Shown here: piece by piece, positions 19,470 to 28,687 of the stretch
How positions within the stretch are numbered: the first letter of the stretch is position 1
How the letters are laid out: each line of letters begins with the position of its first letter
Assembly (NCBI GenBank): GCA_030041435.1
Contig: JASHNW010000062.1
Location: 1-64,000 of the forward strand
DNA: 64,000 nucleotides
Direction: 5' to 3'
DNA from: Acidobacteriaceae bacterium
Lineage (GTDB): Bacteria > Acidobacteriota > Terriglobia > Terriglobales > Acidobacteriaceae
Notes under the pieces: model-generated
What the model saw: only the letters and a program-made list of their open reading frames with translations
Database searches by the model: none
What the model was told of the DNA's origin: nothing
Position numbers and translations under genes: made by a program

Positions 19470-20492
19470 ATGACGATGACGGCGACGCACGCCCAGGTAA
19501 CCCCGGAGCGCATTCTGCAAATGGCGTGGGGCTACGTTCCACCGCTGGTACTGGAGGCGGCGATCCGGCATCGCGTCTTCGACGTTCTGGATGGGGGCGC
19601 GATGACGGTGGATGAAGTTGCGCGGGTAACCGGAGCCTCCGTACGCGGGCTGACGGCGATCATGAACGCGCTCGTCGGGCTCGAATATCTCTCAAAGGAT
19701 GCTGAGAGCCGCTACGCGCTTACGCCGGAGAGCGCAGCCTTCCTGGTGAGCACCAGGCCCTCGTTCCAGGGTGGTCTGATCCGGCATTGCAGCGAACACC
19801 TGATTCCGCGGTGGCTCCATCTCAACGAAGTCGTGGCCACGGGCGATCCGGTCAGCGCGGTGAACGAAGAAAAGAGCGGCGGGGAGTTCTTTCACGACTT
19901 TGTGCTCGACATCTTCCCCATGAGCTATCCCGCAGCGCAGTTTCTTGCGCACGAGCGAAATTTCGGCACCTCGGGCTCGCCCGTGCGGGTGCTGGATCTG
20001 GCAGCCGGGTCGGGCGTCTGGGGCATCGCGCTGGCGCAGAGCTCGCCACGCGTGCAGGTAACGGCGGTGGACTGGCCGGAGGTGCTGCCGGTGACCAGGA
20101 AGACGGTGGCCAGATTCGGCCTGGCAGAGCGGTTTTCATTCGTCGAAGGCGACCTGCACGACGCTGACTTTGGATCGGGCTACCAGCTGGCGACACTGGG
20201 ACACATTCTGCACAGCGAAGGCGAGGCGCAGAGCCGCAACCTGCTGGCGAAGACCTTTGCCGCACTGGCCAGCGGCGGAACAATTGCGATCGCGGAGTTT
20301 CTGGTGAACCGGGACCGGACGGGGCCGCTGACGGGGTTGTTCTTCGCCGTCAACATGCTGGTAAACACCAGGAACGGGAATACGTGGTCTGTGGAGGAGA
20401 TCGGGGAATGGCTGCAGGAAACTGGATTTGTGAACGTGCGGACGATTCCTTCGCCAGGACATTCGCCGCTGCTTTTGGCGACGAAGGGGTAG
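19470..20492 (+). CDS. SAM-dependent O-methyltransferase-like protein
   Basis: A 340-residue class I methyltransferase. The N-terminal helical dimerisation and winged-helix part (about 15-90: VLEAAIRHRVFDVLDGG, VDEVARVTGASVRGLTAIMNAL) is typical of plant-type small-molecule O-methyltransferases. The SAM site is VRVLDLAAGSGVWGIALAQ, followed by the acidic residue in VTAVDWPEVL. TLGHILHSEGEAQSRNLLAKT matches the motif region that holds the catalytic His in this family. The ATG at 19470 is the first of two Met codons (MTM) and has GAGG upstream. It stands alone, divergent from alaS and convergent with ctaG. The substrate cannot be guessed. Confidence 0.82.
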   Translation: MTMTATHAQVTPERILQMAWGYVPPLVLEAAIRHRVFDVLDGGAMTVDEVARVTGASVRGLTAIMNALVGLEYLSKDAESRYALTPESAAFLVSTRPSFQGGLIRHCSEHLIPRWLHLNEVVATGDPVSAVNEEKSGGEFFHDFVLDIFPMSYPAAQFLAHERNFGTSGSPVRVLDLAAGSGVWGIALAQSSPRVQVTAVDWPEVLPVTRKTVARFGLAERFSFVEGDLHDADFGSGYQLATLGHILHSEGEAQSRNLLAKTFAALASGGTIAIAEFLVNRDRTGPLTGLFFAVNMLVNTRNGNTWSVEEIGEWLQETGFVNVRTIPSPGHSPLLLATKG

Positions 20493-20571
20493 CGTGCAGC
20501 GGACAGAAAAGCGCAACCGCAGAAAGAGAACGCTCGCGAGAGACGCGCGGTTCTCCTGTCAGATTGCTGAA

Positions 20572-21426
20572 TTAGCGGTGAGCTGTGAGGACGGGCTGGG
20601 CGGCGAAGCGGCGCCGCCGCGGCGGCGACAGCAGCTGCAGGGTGACGATCATGGCGGGGATAAGAAAAACCGTCGAGCCCATCACCCACATGAAGGCTCC
20701 GGCAGCGACCTGGTCGTTGAGTGCACTGAGGCCAAAAAGACGCGGTACAGCGCCGTAGCTGGGGTAGAGCAGCTTGCCGGAGAAGCACAGAAACGCAGAG
20801 AGACCGGTGTTGACGAAATCAGCAAGGACCAGGTAGGGCAGGAGTATCCAGCGGGAATAGTTCTGGCGAAAGGGCCACGGCGCGATGACCGGCCACCAGA
20901 ACATGAGACTGGTGAAGAAAAAGCAGGCGTGCTCGCAGTTGTGGACATTTTCCGACGAAAGGGCGAACTCATAGGCGCGAGGGATGTGCCAGCCTGCATA
21001 GGCCACGTTCATGGCAAGCCACGCGACGCGAGGTCGCGTGAGCCAGTCTCCGGCGTGGTGCAAAAAGCGCGAGGCAAAGAGCGGCCGAAGGGGGTGGCGG
21101 ATAACCCAGCGCGGCAGTCCACGCAGCATGGGAACGATGGGCGCGCCGAAGACGATGAGCGGTGGCGCGACGGACATGAGCACAAAATGCTGCCCCATGT
21201 GCATGAACAGCAGCGTTTCTGAGAAGGTGTCGAGCGGTGAGGCGACAGCGATGAAAATGGCGAGCAGGCCGCCGAGGAACGCGGCGAGGCGCCATTTCGG
21301 GAACTGCGCAGGCCGCGTACGGCGGATGCGGCGCCATCCACGAACATAAATGAGTGCAGTAACGATAAGAGCTGTGGTGACGGCCCAGGGAATATCCCAT
21401 GTGGTGACGAGAGCGTCAGGGTTCAT
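20572..21426 (-). CDS. ctaG: CtaG-family (caa3-type) cytochrome oxidase assembly membrane protein
   Basis: A 284-residue protein with about seven membrane helices. LLFMHMGQHFVLMSVAPPLIVFGAP and WHIPRAYEFALSSENVHNCEHACFF are hallmark segments of the caa3-type CtaG family, with conserved histidines that may bind copper. Its ATG is seven bases downstream of the cytochrome b/c stop, closing the respiratory operon, consistent with a role in building the oxidase encoded upstream. It is not related to Cox11, which is also called CtaG. Confidence 0.85.
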   Translation of the reverse strand: MNPDALVTTWDIPWAVTTALIVTALIYVRGWRRIRRTRPAQFPKWRLAAFLGGLLAIFIAVASPLDTFSETLLFMHMGQHFVLMSVAPPLIVFGAPIVPMLRGLPRWVIRHPLRPLFASRFLHHAGDWLTRPRVAWLAMNVAYAGWHIPRAYEFALSSENVHNCEHACFFFTSLMFWWPVIAPWPFRQNYSRWILLPYLVLADFVNTGLSAFLCFSGKLLYPSYGAVPRLFGLSALNDQVAAGAFMWVMGSTVFLIPAMIVTLQLLSPPRRRRFAAQPVLTAHR

Positions 21427-21433
21427 ACACGGC

Positions 21434-22927
21434 TCACGGAGTGCCGCCCTGGCTGCCAGGCGGAGAAGCGGCCGCGTTTTCGACGGCCTGTTGCGCCGCA
21501 TCGATGGCGGGACTTTGGCCTTTGGGGTGCAGCGTTTCGAGGAAGCTGACGAGGGCCTCGATCTCCGGCGGTGAGAGATTCTTGCCGTAGGCGGGCATGT
21601 TGCCTCCGCCGCTGACGACTTTGAAGCGCAGCTGATCGACAGTCATGCGCGTGGCCACATCGTCGAGAGCCGGCCCGCGCTGGCCGCCGTGTCCGCCCAC
21701 AGAATGGCAGTTGCGGCATTGCTTCGCCTGGAAGATGACCGCCCCCTGCCGCACGAGAGGTGTCGCCTCCTCAAGGTAGCGGACGGGCAGCGTGTCGCCG
21801 CTCCACGCGTTCATGTGCGGGCTCCACGGCGTGAAGGTCGCCAGATTCGTGAAAACTGCCCACGCCACGGCTACAGAGGCAAGCGCCAGGATGGCAACGG
21901 GCCGCCGGTGCCAGCTCTTCTCGCCTTCACCGGCGACGAAGGGCACGGCCAGCAGGCCCGCGATCATCAGGATGGGGGCGACGAGGATGAAGGGCGTCTC
22001 CATCGAGGGCGGCAGGTAGGAGAGCACCGCGTATATCCACAGGAAAGGGAAGTCAGGCTTGGGAACCGTCTGGATGATGGACGGATCGGGTTGCCCCCCG
22101 GGCCCGTAGGGTCCGAAGACGGCGGCGCAAACGGCGACGGCGGCGACAACGGCACCGGAGAAGATCAGGTCTTTCCAGAACGCACCGGGGACGAAGGGTA
22201 TACCGTCTTCGTGGGCAAGCTTGTTGTAATCGGCGATGTAGGTCGAGCGCCGGACGAGGCGGCCGGGCATGGGCCACTCGTTGATGCCCAGCTTGATCAC
22301 CATCCAGACGTGGACGAGCGCAAGCAGCAGCAGCGTGCCAGGGATTACAAACACGTGGAGCGTGAAGAAGCGAGACAGGGTGGCGCCGGCAATGACGGGA
22401 CCGCCGAGGAGCAGATGCACCAGCCCGCCGCCGATCCATGGCACGCGGCTCATGATGAAGACCCCGATACCGAGCCCCCAGTAGGCATCCTGATCGAACC
22501 GCAGCACCTGGCCGGTGAAGGCCATGCCCAGCGTCGCCAGCAACAGGAAAACGCCCACGGTCCAGGTGAGCTCTCGGGGATACTTGTACGCGCCGAAGAG
22601 GAAGACCTGGGCCATGTGGATGAAGACCACGGCAACCATGAAGTCCGATCCCCAGCCGTGCAGGGCGCGCAGATACCAGCCGAGAGGAATCTGATGATTG
22701 AGGATGTTGAGGCTGTTCCACGCCTGGGCGCCCGAGGGAACGTAGACCAGCGCCAGCAGGATGCCCGTGACAATCTGCAGCATGAGCAGCGTGAACGCAG
22801 CACTGCCGAAGACGTACCACCAGCTGGCGGTGTCGCGCGGGACCTTGTGCAGCACGACCTCCCCGACGGGGCCTTCGAGCTGCAGGCGCAGCTCGAACCA
22901 GTCGTAAATCCGTTTCAGCCGCGACAT
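21434..22927 (-). CDS. Cytochrome b (b6/subunit IV) fused to a C-terminal cytochrome c domain
   Basis: The quinol-oxidising core of a bc-type complex, 497 residues. The N-terminal b6-like half has paired heme histidines in RALHGWGSDFMVAVVFIHMAQ and FTLHVFVIPGTLLLLALVHVW. The subunit IV-like half follows (about 240-390). The segment where PEWY or PDWY is expected for the quinol site reads PKPDFPFLWIYA. The last 110 residues form a cytochrome c domain with CRNCHSVGGHGG and a likely Met ligand in GGGNMPAYGKNL. The ATG overlaps the Rieske stop by 13 bases. The fusion gives quinol oxidation and c-type electron delivery in one polypeptide. Confidence 0.92.
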   Translation of the reverse strand: MSRLKRIYDWFELRLQLEGPVGEVVLHKVPRDTASWWYVFGSAAFTLLMLQIVTGILLALVYVPSGAQAWNSLNILNHQIPLGWYLRALHGWGSDFMVAVVFIHMAQVFLFGAYKYPRELTWTVGVFLLLATLGMAFTGQVLRFDQDAYWGLGIGVFIMSRVPWIGGGLVHLLLGGPVIAGATLSRFFTLHVFVIPGTLLLLALVHVWMVIKLGINEWPMPGRLVRRSTYIADYNKLAHEDGIPFVPGAFWKDLIFSGAVVAAVAVCAAVFGPYGPGGQPDPSIIQTVPKPDFPFLWIYAVLSYLPPSMETPFILVAPILMIAGLLAVPFVAGEGEKSWHRRPVAILALASVAVAWAVFTNLATFTPWSPHMNAWSGDTLPVRYLEEATPLVRQGAVIFQAKQCRNCHSVGGHGGQRGPALDDVATRMTVDQLRFKVVSGGGNMPAYGKNLSPPEIEALVSFLETLHPKGQSPAIDAAQQAVENAAASPPGSQGGTP

Positions 22928-23550
22928 GAGGAGTCTCCATCTTTGCCGGGCGTGGCAATCTGCACCAGCTTCGCAGTATTCGAGAGGGTCGGCATCTGGC
23001 CGGCGTCAATCTGTAGCTCCCCGCCGACTATTTTGTAGGTGTAGGTAAACAGACCGCGCTCGGGCGGGCCGGAGGCGCGGGAGCCATCGGCATAGTAGAC
23101 ACCGCCGTGACACGGGCACATGAAAAGCTGCGATTGCGGAAACCAGCGGACGGGGCAGCCGAGGTGCGCGCAGTTGATGGCGAAAACTCTGAACTGGGCG
23201 CTGCCCTCGCGGCGGACGTAGCAGGCGATGTCATCGGTTTGGCCGTCCCACGAACGAGTAAAAGGATTCCTGTAAGACACGAGGCGCGTCTCGCCGATCG
23301 GAAAATTGTCAGCGGCTCCCAGCGAAACCCAGGAATTGTAGTACGAATCCCTGCGAACCGGTCCGAGCAGATAGCGGAAGATGGGGACGGCGAGAGCCAC
23401 TCCCACCAGACCGTTGAGGGCAATGCCGGCCTTGAGCAGGAGCCAGCGTCGGGAGACGACTGCCGGATTATCCTGGTCGGAGGTGTGTTCGCCGGCCGGT
23501 TTGATTTCGGTGCCGGCGCTGGGCGGGTTCGGGCTGTCGCTCTGGCTCAC
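22915..23550 (-). CDS. Rieske iron-sulfur protein of the bc complex
   Basis: A 211-residue membrane-anchored Rieske protein. The N-terminal VSRRWLLLKAGIALNG is a Tat-like signal anchor. The [2Fe-2S] ligands are Cys127, His129, Cys145 and His148, with the disulfide pair Cys132 and Cys147 (CAHLGCP, CPCHGG). I chose the GTG at 23550 because CGAGGAG lies eight bases upstream; an in-frame ATG at 23571 is possible but lacks such a site. It is followed with overlap by the cytochrome b/c gene and lies four bases downstream of the diheme cytochrome. Confidence 0.92.
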   Translation of the reverse strand: MSQSDSPNPPSAGTEIKPAGEHTSDQDNPAVVSRRWLLLKAGIALNGLVGVALAVPIFRYLLGPVRRDSYYNSWVSLGAADNFPIGETRLVSYRNPFTRSWDGQTDDIACYVRREGSAQFRVFAINCAHLGCPVRWFPQSQLFMCPCHGGVYYADGSRASGPPERGLFTYTYKIVGGELQIDAGQMPTLSNTAKLVQIATPGKDGDSSCRG

Positions 23551-23554
23551 AGGT

Positions 23555-24274
23555 TCATCTCCTCGGAGCATTGGAAAGGGGCGCGGCGGAAACCTCATCC
23601 GGGTTCCGCAATGCGTGCAGATACGCAACAATGTCGGTTACATCCTGCGCGGATAGCGGTTGCCCTGCGCCTCCGTTTGGGGTGTCGTGCCGCCAGTCTG
23701 GCTGGCGAATGTCCGGCCGGCCGGCGATGATTAGGGTCCGCAGCATCTGATCGCTGACCAGCGAAAGGTAGACAGGACTGGTCACCTGCTGATGGGCGGG
23801 TGTGTGATGACACGAGGCGCAGCGCGCCTGATACGTCTGCTGGCCGCGCTTCGCGTCGCCGGTTTGATTCTGCGCGTAGGGCGGTGGTGTTCCGCCGGCA
23901 AAGGCGTTCGGCCTTGCCCACTCTCGGCGCATGCCGGCAACCAGCGCGTTCACCTGGGCATCGGTGAGCATGCCTCCGGCGGACTGCGCCCAGGCCGGCA
24001 TCTCCGTGCCCGGCATGCCGTTGGCAACGATCCTGCGCAGCGTGGTGTCGTCGATCAGGGCTTCGTATTCCGGATTGGCCAGGTCGATGGCGGGACCGTT
24101 CCGGCCGTTGGCTCCGTGGCAGGCCTGGCAGTTTCTGTTGTAGAGGATGTGAAAGTCCGTGACCTGGTCGGGCGGAATGGGGGGTCCGCTGCGCGGGTCC
24201 CCGGGCATTGCATTGCACCCGGCCGTCAGCAACGCCAGTCCCAGAACAATCCCGTACAGCACGCCGAGCCTCAT
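23555..24274 (-). CDS. Diheme cytochrome c lipoprotein
   Basis: A 239-residue exported lipoprotein. The lipobox is LLTAGC with the lipidated Cys20. There are two c-type heme sites, Cys49-x2-Cys52-His53 (CQACH) and Cys152-x2-Cys155-His156 (CASCH), in two cytochrome c domains. Candidate axial Met residues are in GMPGTEMPAW and in the second domain. Its ATG overlaps the preceding membrane-protein stop by four bases. Placement between oxidase and bc genes suggests that it carries electrons between the bc complex and the caa3 oxidase. Confidence 0.9.
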   Translation of the reverse strand: MRLGVLYGIVLGLALLTAGCNAMPGDPRSGPPIPPDQVTDFHILYNRNCQACHGANGRNGPAIDLANPEYEALIDDTTLRRIVANGMPGTEMPAWAQSAGGMLTDAQVNALVAGMRREWARPNAFAGGTPPPYAQNQTGDAKRGQQTYQARCASCHHTPAHQQVTSPVYLSLVSDQMLRTLIIAGRPDIRQPDWRHDTPNGGAGQPLSAQDVTDIVAYLHALRNPDEVSAAPLSNAPRR

Positions 24275-25152
24275 CGGTGATTCTCCTTGCCGCGAGGCAG
24301 CGGCGGGCCGGCGTCGGGATTCGATTCCATCAGGCCAGGCGCCTCGATGCCCATGCGCGCGAAGAACGGCAGTCGGCCGGTGGTGCGAATGCGGCCTTCG
24401 CGGGCAACTACCAGGCCGGCGACAACTCCGAAGGTGACCTGCGAGATGACAAACCATCCCCAGTGGATGCGTGCGTCCAGCGCCGGATTGATGATGCCCA
24501 TGGAGGAATGCAACAGGCCGGTCCAGAGAAGCGGCGCGACTACGCCGCCGAGCAGCACGGGGCGCCTTGGCAGCATGGGCAGCATGGCGCCGTACAGCAG
24601 CCCTACCAGCAGGCAGGTGATGGAGTGGATGACGATGGCGATGAGCAGCCAGCTCCAGTGGAACGTCGCGATTTCGGCCGTCGTGATGCTGCTCGATGTG
24701 GCGCCTGCCCCGCCCAGAAGATTGACCGGGTACCAGATGCTGTGCTGCGCGATTAGTCCGTAGAGCAGCGCGGGCAGGATCATCGCGATGCCGCCGGCAA
24801 TGCCGCCCTTGATGCCGCTGAGCACAGGGTAGGTTTCGACAGGCAGGAGGGCCCGCTGCTCCGGCCCGATCTGCAGACGCTCGACAAGGCGCCGCGAGGT
24901 GGCAATGGTGACGGCGTGATCGACAACGGGAACAGATTCGTGCGCTTCGTGAGGCAGAACCTGGCGGAACCAGCCGACGCACCCGGAAACCATAAGCACT
25001 CCGCCGAAGACGCTTACCCAGACGCTCGTCACCAGGCCTGCCGCGGCCATCGTGCAGCCGAAGGCCAGGATGATGGGCCAGTGCGTCGGCGCCGGCAACT
25101 GGATCGTCCCGCCCTGCCCGTGTTCCGTCTTGTGCTGAGCCGTTTCCGTCAT
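24271..25152 (-). CDS. Uncharacterised multi-pass membrane protein inside the oxidase operon
   Basis: A 293-residue protein with a soluble N-terminus (TETAQHKTEHGQGG) and about seven hydrophobic segments. I do not recognise the family. A soluble stretch near residues 65-100 holds LPHEAHESVPVVDHAVTIATS, and several histidines lie in or near helices (TFHWSWLLIAIVIHS, LLHSSMG). It occupies the place after coxC where a small subunit IV is often found, but it is much larger. The ATG at 25152 lies 13 bases after the coxC stop, and it overlaps the diheme cytochrome gene by four bases. It may be an extra subunit or an assembly factor of this bc-caa3 complex. Confidence 0.75.
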   Translation of the reverse strand: MTETAQHKTEHGQGGTIQLPAPTHWPIILAFGCTMAAAGLVTSVWVSVFGGVLMVSGCVGWFRQVLPHEAHESVPVVDHAVTIATSRRLVERLQIGPEQRALLPVETYPVLSGIKGGIAGGIAMILPALLYGLIAQHSIWYPVNLLGGAGATSSSITTAEIATFHWSWLLIAIVIHSITCLLVGLLYGAMLPMLPRRPVLLGGVVAPLLWTGLLHSSMGIINPALDARIHWGWFVISQVTFGVVAGLVVAREGRIRTTGRLPFFARMGIEAPGLMESNPDAGPPLPRGKENHR

Positions 25153-25165
25153 AGCGATTACCGAT

Positions 25166-25756
25166 TCAACGCCCAAGGATGTACACCACCGTGAAAACCA
25201 CTACCCACACGCCATCCACAAAGTGCCAGTAGAGCGCCAGCACCTGAATGCGCTCGGAATTCGCCTCGGTCACATGGCCGGTAAGGGAAAAGATCAGCAC
25301 CAAACCCAGCATGCAGAGGCCCACCACGACGTGCGTGGCATGCAGGCCGACCAGGGAATAAAACGTCGTACCGAAGAGATTCGTATGGATGGTGAGGCCG
25401 TCAAGGTAAATGAGCTTGTGCCACTCCACGGCGGTCCCGGCAATGAAGATGCAGCCCAGCGCCATGGTCAGCGCCCACCATGCCGTAAACCGGCGCATGT
25501 TGCCGCGTTCGATCTGCCGTTCGGCCAGCCAGATGGTGATGCTGCTCGAGAGCAGGCAGACAGTGTTGAAGAGCGGTATCTCCAGCACCTGCTGCGGCGT
25601 GGGTCCGCTGAGGCTCTTGCCGATGTAATAGAGGTAGGCGACGACAAAGATGGTAAAGATTGCCGACTCGCCGATGATGAGCGAGAGCATGGCCACGCGC
25701 CCCCGCGAAGGCAGGATCCATGGTTCCGCGGCTGAGGAGAAAGGGATCGCGCTCAT
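25166..25756 (-). CDS. coxC: Cytochrome c oxidase subunit III
   Basis: A 196-residue protein with five membrane helices, the short form of subunit III found in many bacterial caa3 and related oxidases. WILPSRGRVAMLSLIIGES, LVGLHATHVVVGLCMLG and LYWHFVDGVWVVVFTVVYI are the family segments. The ATG follows the coxA stop with no gap. Confidence 0.92.
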   Translation of the reverse strand: MSAIPFSSAAEPWILPSRGRVAMLSLIIGESAIFTIFVVAYLYYIGKSLSGPTPQQVLEIPLFNTVCLLSSSITIWLAERQIERGNMRRFTAWWALTMALGCIFIAGTAVEWHKLIYLDGLTIHTNLFGTTFYSLVGLHATHVVVGLCMLGLVLIFSLTGHVTEANSERIQVLALYWHFVDGVWVVVFTVVYILGR

Positions 25757-27454
25757 TTACTCGTACTTCCAGTCCGGATCCTCCGGATGCTTGAGATCCC
25801 AGAGGGGCCGGCGGCTGTGCACCTCGGGATCGGTGGCGAAGTTATACGCGGGCGGCGGCGAGGGTGCGGACCACTCCAGCGTCCACGCATCCCACGGATC
25901 GTTGCCCGCGCGTTTGCCGCGCAGATACGAATGGATCAGGTTCCATGCAAAGATAAGCACGGCAATACCCTGGATCAGGCCTCCGAGCGAGATGATCAGG
26001 TTCAGGTGGTTCCATCCACGGTCCGGTTCGTAGGTGTAGATGGAACGCGGCATGCCCAGGAATCCGACATAGTGCATCGTGTCGAAGGTGATATGAAAGC
26101 CGATCAGGAAGAGCCAGAAATGCCACTTGCCAAGCGTCTCGCTCAGCATGCGGCCCGTGGCCTTGGGATACCAGTAATAAATACCCGCGAAAATATTGAA
26201 CACGATGGCGCCGACCAGCACGTAATGGAAGTGCGCGATGACGAAGTAGGAATTGTGCAGCTGCCAGTCCCACGGCGCGACAGACAGCATGATGCCGGTG
26301 AGCCCCGCGATGAGGAACTGGAAGACAAACGCCAGGGCGAAGAGCATGGGCGTTTTGAAGCGGATTTTGCCGCCCCACACGGTCGCTACCCAGTTGAAAA
26401 TCTTGATCCCGGTGGGAATGCCCACCAGCATGGTGGACAGGACGAAGAAAGTGTTGCCAACCGAGGTCATGCCCACGGTGAACATGTGGTGCGCCCACAC
26501 ACCCAGGCTGACAAAGGCGATGCCAACGGATGCCGCAACCATGGCGGGATAGCCGAAGATCGCCTTGCGCGAGAAAACAGGGATGACTTCGCTGGCGATG
26601 CCGAAGGCGGGCAGCACCAGCACGTAGACCTCCGGGTGGCCGAAGATCCAGAAGAAGTGCATCCACACTACGGCCGAGCCGCCGGCTTGCGTGTCGAAGA
26701 AATGGCCGCCCAGATAGCGGTCGATCGTGAGCATGATCTGCGCGGCCGTGAGCGGCGTGATGGTGACCAGGGTCAGCGCGCTGACCACCAGCATGAGCCA
26801 CACGAACAGTGGCATGCGCATAAGCGTCATGCCTTTGCAGCGCATAGAGAGCGTAGTGGCTATGACGTTGATGGCCGTGCCCAGCGTGCCGAAGCCCATC
26901 ACAATGAGCGACAGAGCCCAGTAGTCAGTGGCGTGGCCCGGAGAGAAAGCTTTTGCGGTCAGCGGAGCGTAGGCCCACCAGCCCACGTCCGGAGCCGCCC
27001 CCATGCCGTACAGGCCGAAGCCACCGATAAAGCTGTAGTAGAGCAGCAGCCCGCCGAACGCCGTCATCCAGAAGCTGAAAGCATTCAGGCGCGGAAATGC
27101 CATGTCGCGCGCGCCGATCATCAGCGGGACCAGATAATTCGCGAACCCGAAGACAATCGTCATGCCCACCAGAAACACCATCGTGGTGCCGTGCATGGTG
27201 AACATCTCGTTGTACAGCTCGGGCGAGAGAAAGTGATTGTCGGGCCAGGCAAGCTGCAGCCGGATAGCGAGAGCCTCCACGCCGCCAACCAGAAGGAACA
27301 CGATCCCATAGACGATGTAGAGAATCCCCAGCCGCTTATGATCGACCGTGACCACCCAGCCGTGCAGCCACTCCAGCAGCGCCGTCCGCGCTTCCGGCCG
27401 AGCCAGGGTAACATCGATCGATCCGCCAATTGGTAGGGTTTGATCTGCCATCAT
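25757..27454 (-). CDS. coxA: Cytochrome c oxidase subunit I
   Basis: The catalytic subunit of a heme-copper oxygen reductase, 565 residues and about 12 membrane helices. FGHPEVYVLVLPAFGI holds the CuB histidine, the proton-channel Glu and the cross-linked Tyr, marking an A1-type enzyme. AHHMFTVGMTSVGNTFF carries further CuB histidines, and HFHYVLVGAIVFNIFAG the heme ligands. It starts six bases after coxB (MMADQT; the second ATG is also possible) and runs directly into coxC. Confidence 0.95.
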   Translation of the reverse strand: MMADQTLPIGGSIDVTLARPEARTALLEWLHGWVVTVDHKRLGILYIVYGIVFLLVGGVEALAIRLQLAWPDNHFLSPELYNEMFTMHGTTMVFLVGMTIVFGFANYLVPLMIGARDMAFPRLNAFSFWMTAFGGLLLYYSFIGGFGLYGMGAAPDVGWWAYAPLTAKAFSPGHATDYWALSLIVMGFGTLGTAINVIATTLSMRCKGMTLMRMPLFVWLMLVVSALTLVTITPLTAAQIMLTIDRYLGGHFFDTQAGGSAVVWMHFFWIFGHPEVYVLVLPAFGIASEVIPVFSRKAIFGYPAMVAASVGIAFVSLGVWAHHMFTVGMTSVGNTFFVLSTMLVGIPTGIKIFNWVATVWGGKIRFKTPMLFALAFVFQFLIAGLTGIMLSVAPWDWQLHNSYFVIAHFHYVLVGAIVFNIFAGIYYWYPKATGRMLSETLGKWHFWLFLIGFHITFDTMHYVGFLGMPRSIYTYEPDRGWNHLNLIISLGGLIQGIAVLIFAWNLIHSYLRGKRAGNDPWDAWTLEWSAPSPPPAYNFATDPEVHSRRPLWDLKHPEDPDWKYE

Positions 27455-27460
27455 GTCGTC

Positions 27461-28504
27461 CTAGTGCAGTGTGTTCAGGTAAGCCACCAGCTGGTCGATT
27501 TGCGCGTCGCTCAGCTGCATGGCGGGCATCAGCACGCCGGGCTTCATGTGATCGGGGCTCTCAATCCAGGCGTAAAGGTTTTGCCGGGTGTTCAGCGTGG
27601 CTCCGGCAGCGAGGGTATCCCGGCTCATCAGGTGGGTCAGATCGGGCCCGAAAGTTCCCCTGGCCCCCGTACCGGTAATAGTGTGGCAGTTGGTACAGGC
27701 TTCGGTTTCAAATATGTGACGTCCTTCTGCAACGCTCGGATCCTGCACACCGGGTTGCTGCTGATTCTTCACCCACGCCGCAAACTGCTCCGGAGTATCC
27801 ACATAAACGCGCAGCAGCATCTTCGCGTGCTCCACGCCACAGAACTGCGCACACTGCCCGACATAGAGGCCTGGGCGATCCGGCTGAATCCAGGTATCGT
27901 TGGGATGATTCGGGATGAGGTCGGTCTTGCCGGCGAGTTGCGGCACCCAGAAGCTGTGATCGACATCGGCCGAGAGGAGATGCAGCCAGGTGGCTCTACC
28001 CACCGGAACGTGCAGTTCGTTGGCGGTCACAATGCCGAGCTTCGGATAGCGAAACTCCCACCAGAACTGGTGACCGACCACGGTGACATCGAGCGAGTCC
28101 TTCGGTTTCGGCGCGTCCTGGATGGCAAAAATGATGCGCGCGGTGGTCAGGAAGAGAACCACGACGATGAGAATCGGAATGACGGTCCAGGCCAGTTCCA
28201 CCTGGGTGCTGCCGTAGATTTGCGGGGGCTCGCTTGAATCGTTATCGCGGCCGCGAAAGCGCACGATCGCGAAGGCCAACAGGCCGCCGACAACCAGGAA
28301 GATGCCTCCCGTGATCGTCAGGACGAACATGGAGAGCCCGAAAATGCTGTGCGCGGGCGTCGACTCCGGGGCGAAGAGGCTGGGGATGCGATTCGATGTG
28401 TCGGCCCACAGCGCTGGCCCGATGAACGGAGCCGCAAGCGAGATAACTGACAGGAGCGTCTGCCGTATCTTGCGCGCGCCGTGGCATCGGATCGTAAGTC
28501 TCAT
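27461..28504 (-). CDS. coxB: Cytochrome c oxidase subunit II with fused cytochrome c (caa3 type)
   Basis: A 347-residue membrane-anchored subunit with two helices, a CuA domain and a cytochrome c domain. The CuA ligands are His183, Cys218, Cys222, His226 and Met229 (VGQCAQFCGVEHAKM), and VVGHQFWWEFRYP is the conserved electron-entry segment. The C-terminal heme site is Cys270-x2-Cys273-His274 with a likely Met in GVLMPAMQLSD, making this a caa3-type oxidase. I chose the ATG at 28504; the signal or first helix follows directly. It is the first gene of the eight-gene respiratory set. Confidence 0.93.
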   Translation of the reverse strand: MRLTIRCHGARKIRQTLLSVISLAAPFIGPALWADTSNRIPSLFAPESTPAHSIFGLSMFVLTITGGIFLVVGGLLAFAIVRFRGRDNDSSEPPQIYGSTQVELAWTVIPILIVVVLFLTTARIIFAIQDAPKPKDSLDVTVVGHQFWWEFRYPKLGIVTANELHVPVGRATWLHLLSADVDHSFWVPQLAGKTDLIPNHPNDTWIQPDRPGLYVGQCAQFCGVEHAKMLLRVYVDTPEQFAAWVKNQQQPGVQDPSVAEGRHIFETEACTNCHTITGTGARGTFGPDLTHLMSRDTLAAGATLNTRQNLYAWIESPDHMKPGVLMPAMQLSDAQIDQLVAYLNTLH

Positions 28505-28687
28505 CTGCTGTCGCGTCAAATCCTGCCCGTTGGATGCTGCTGCAGTTAAAGAGTGTCGGGAATATGGGCGCGAACCGAAGCCGGCCTGGGAACGCCCGGG
28601 GCTGTTGATGAAACTCGCGCAGGAATGCACGCTCTGGCGGCGAGTTTCCACGCGATTCAGACCTGAAGGTGATTCGTCCGAAACACA

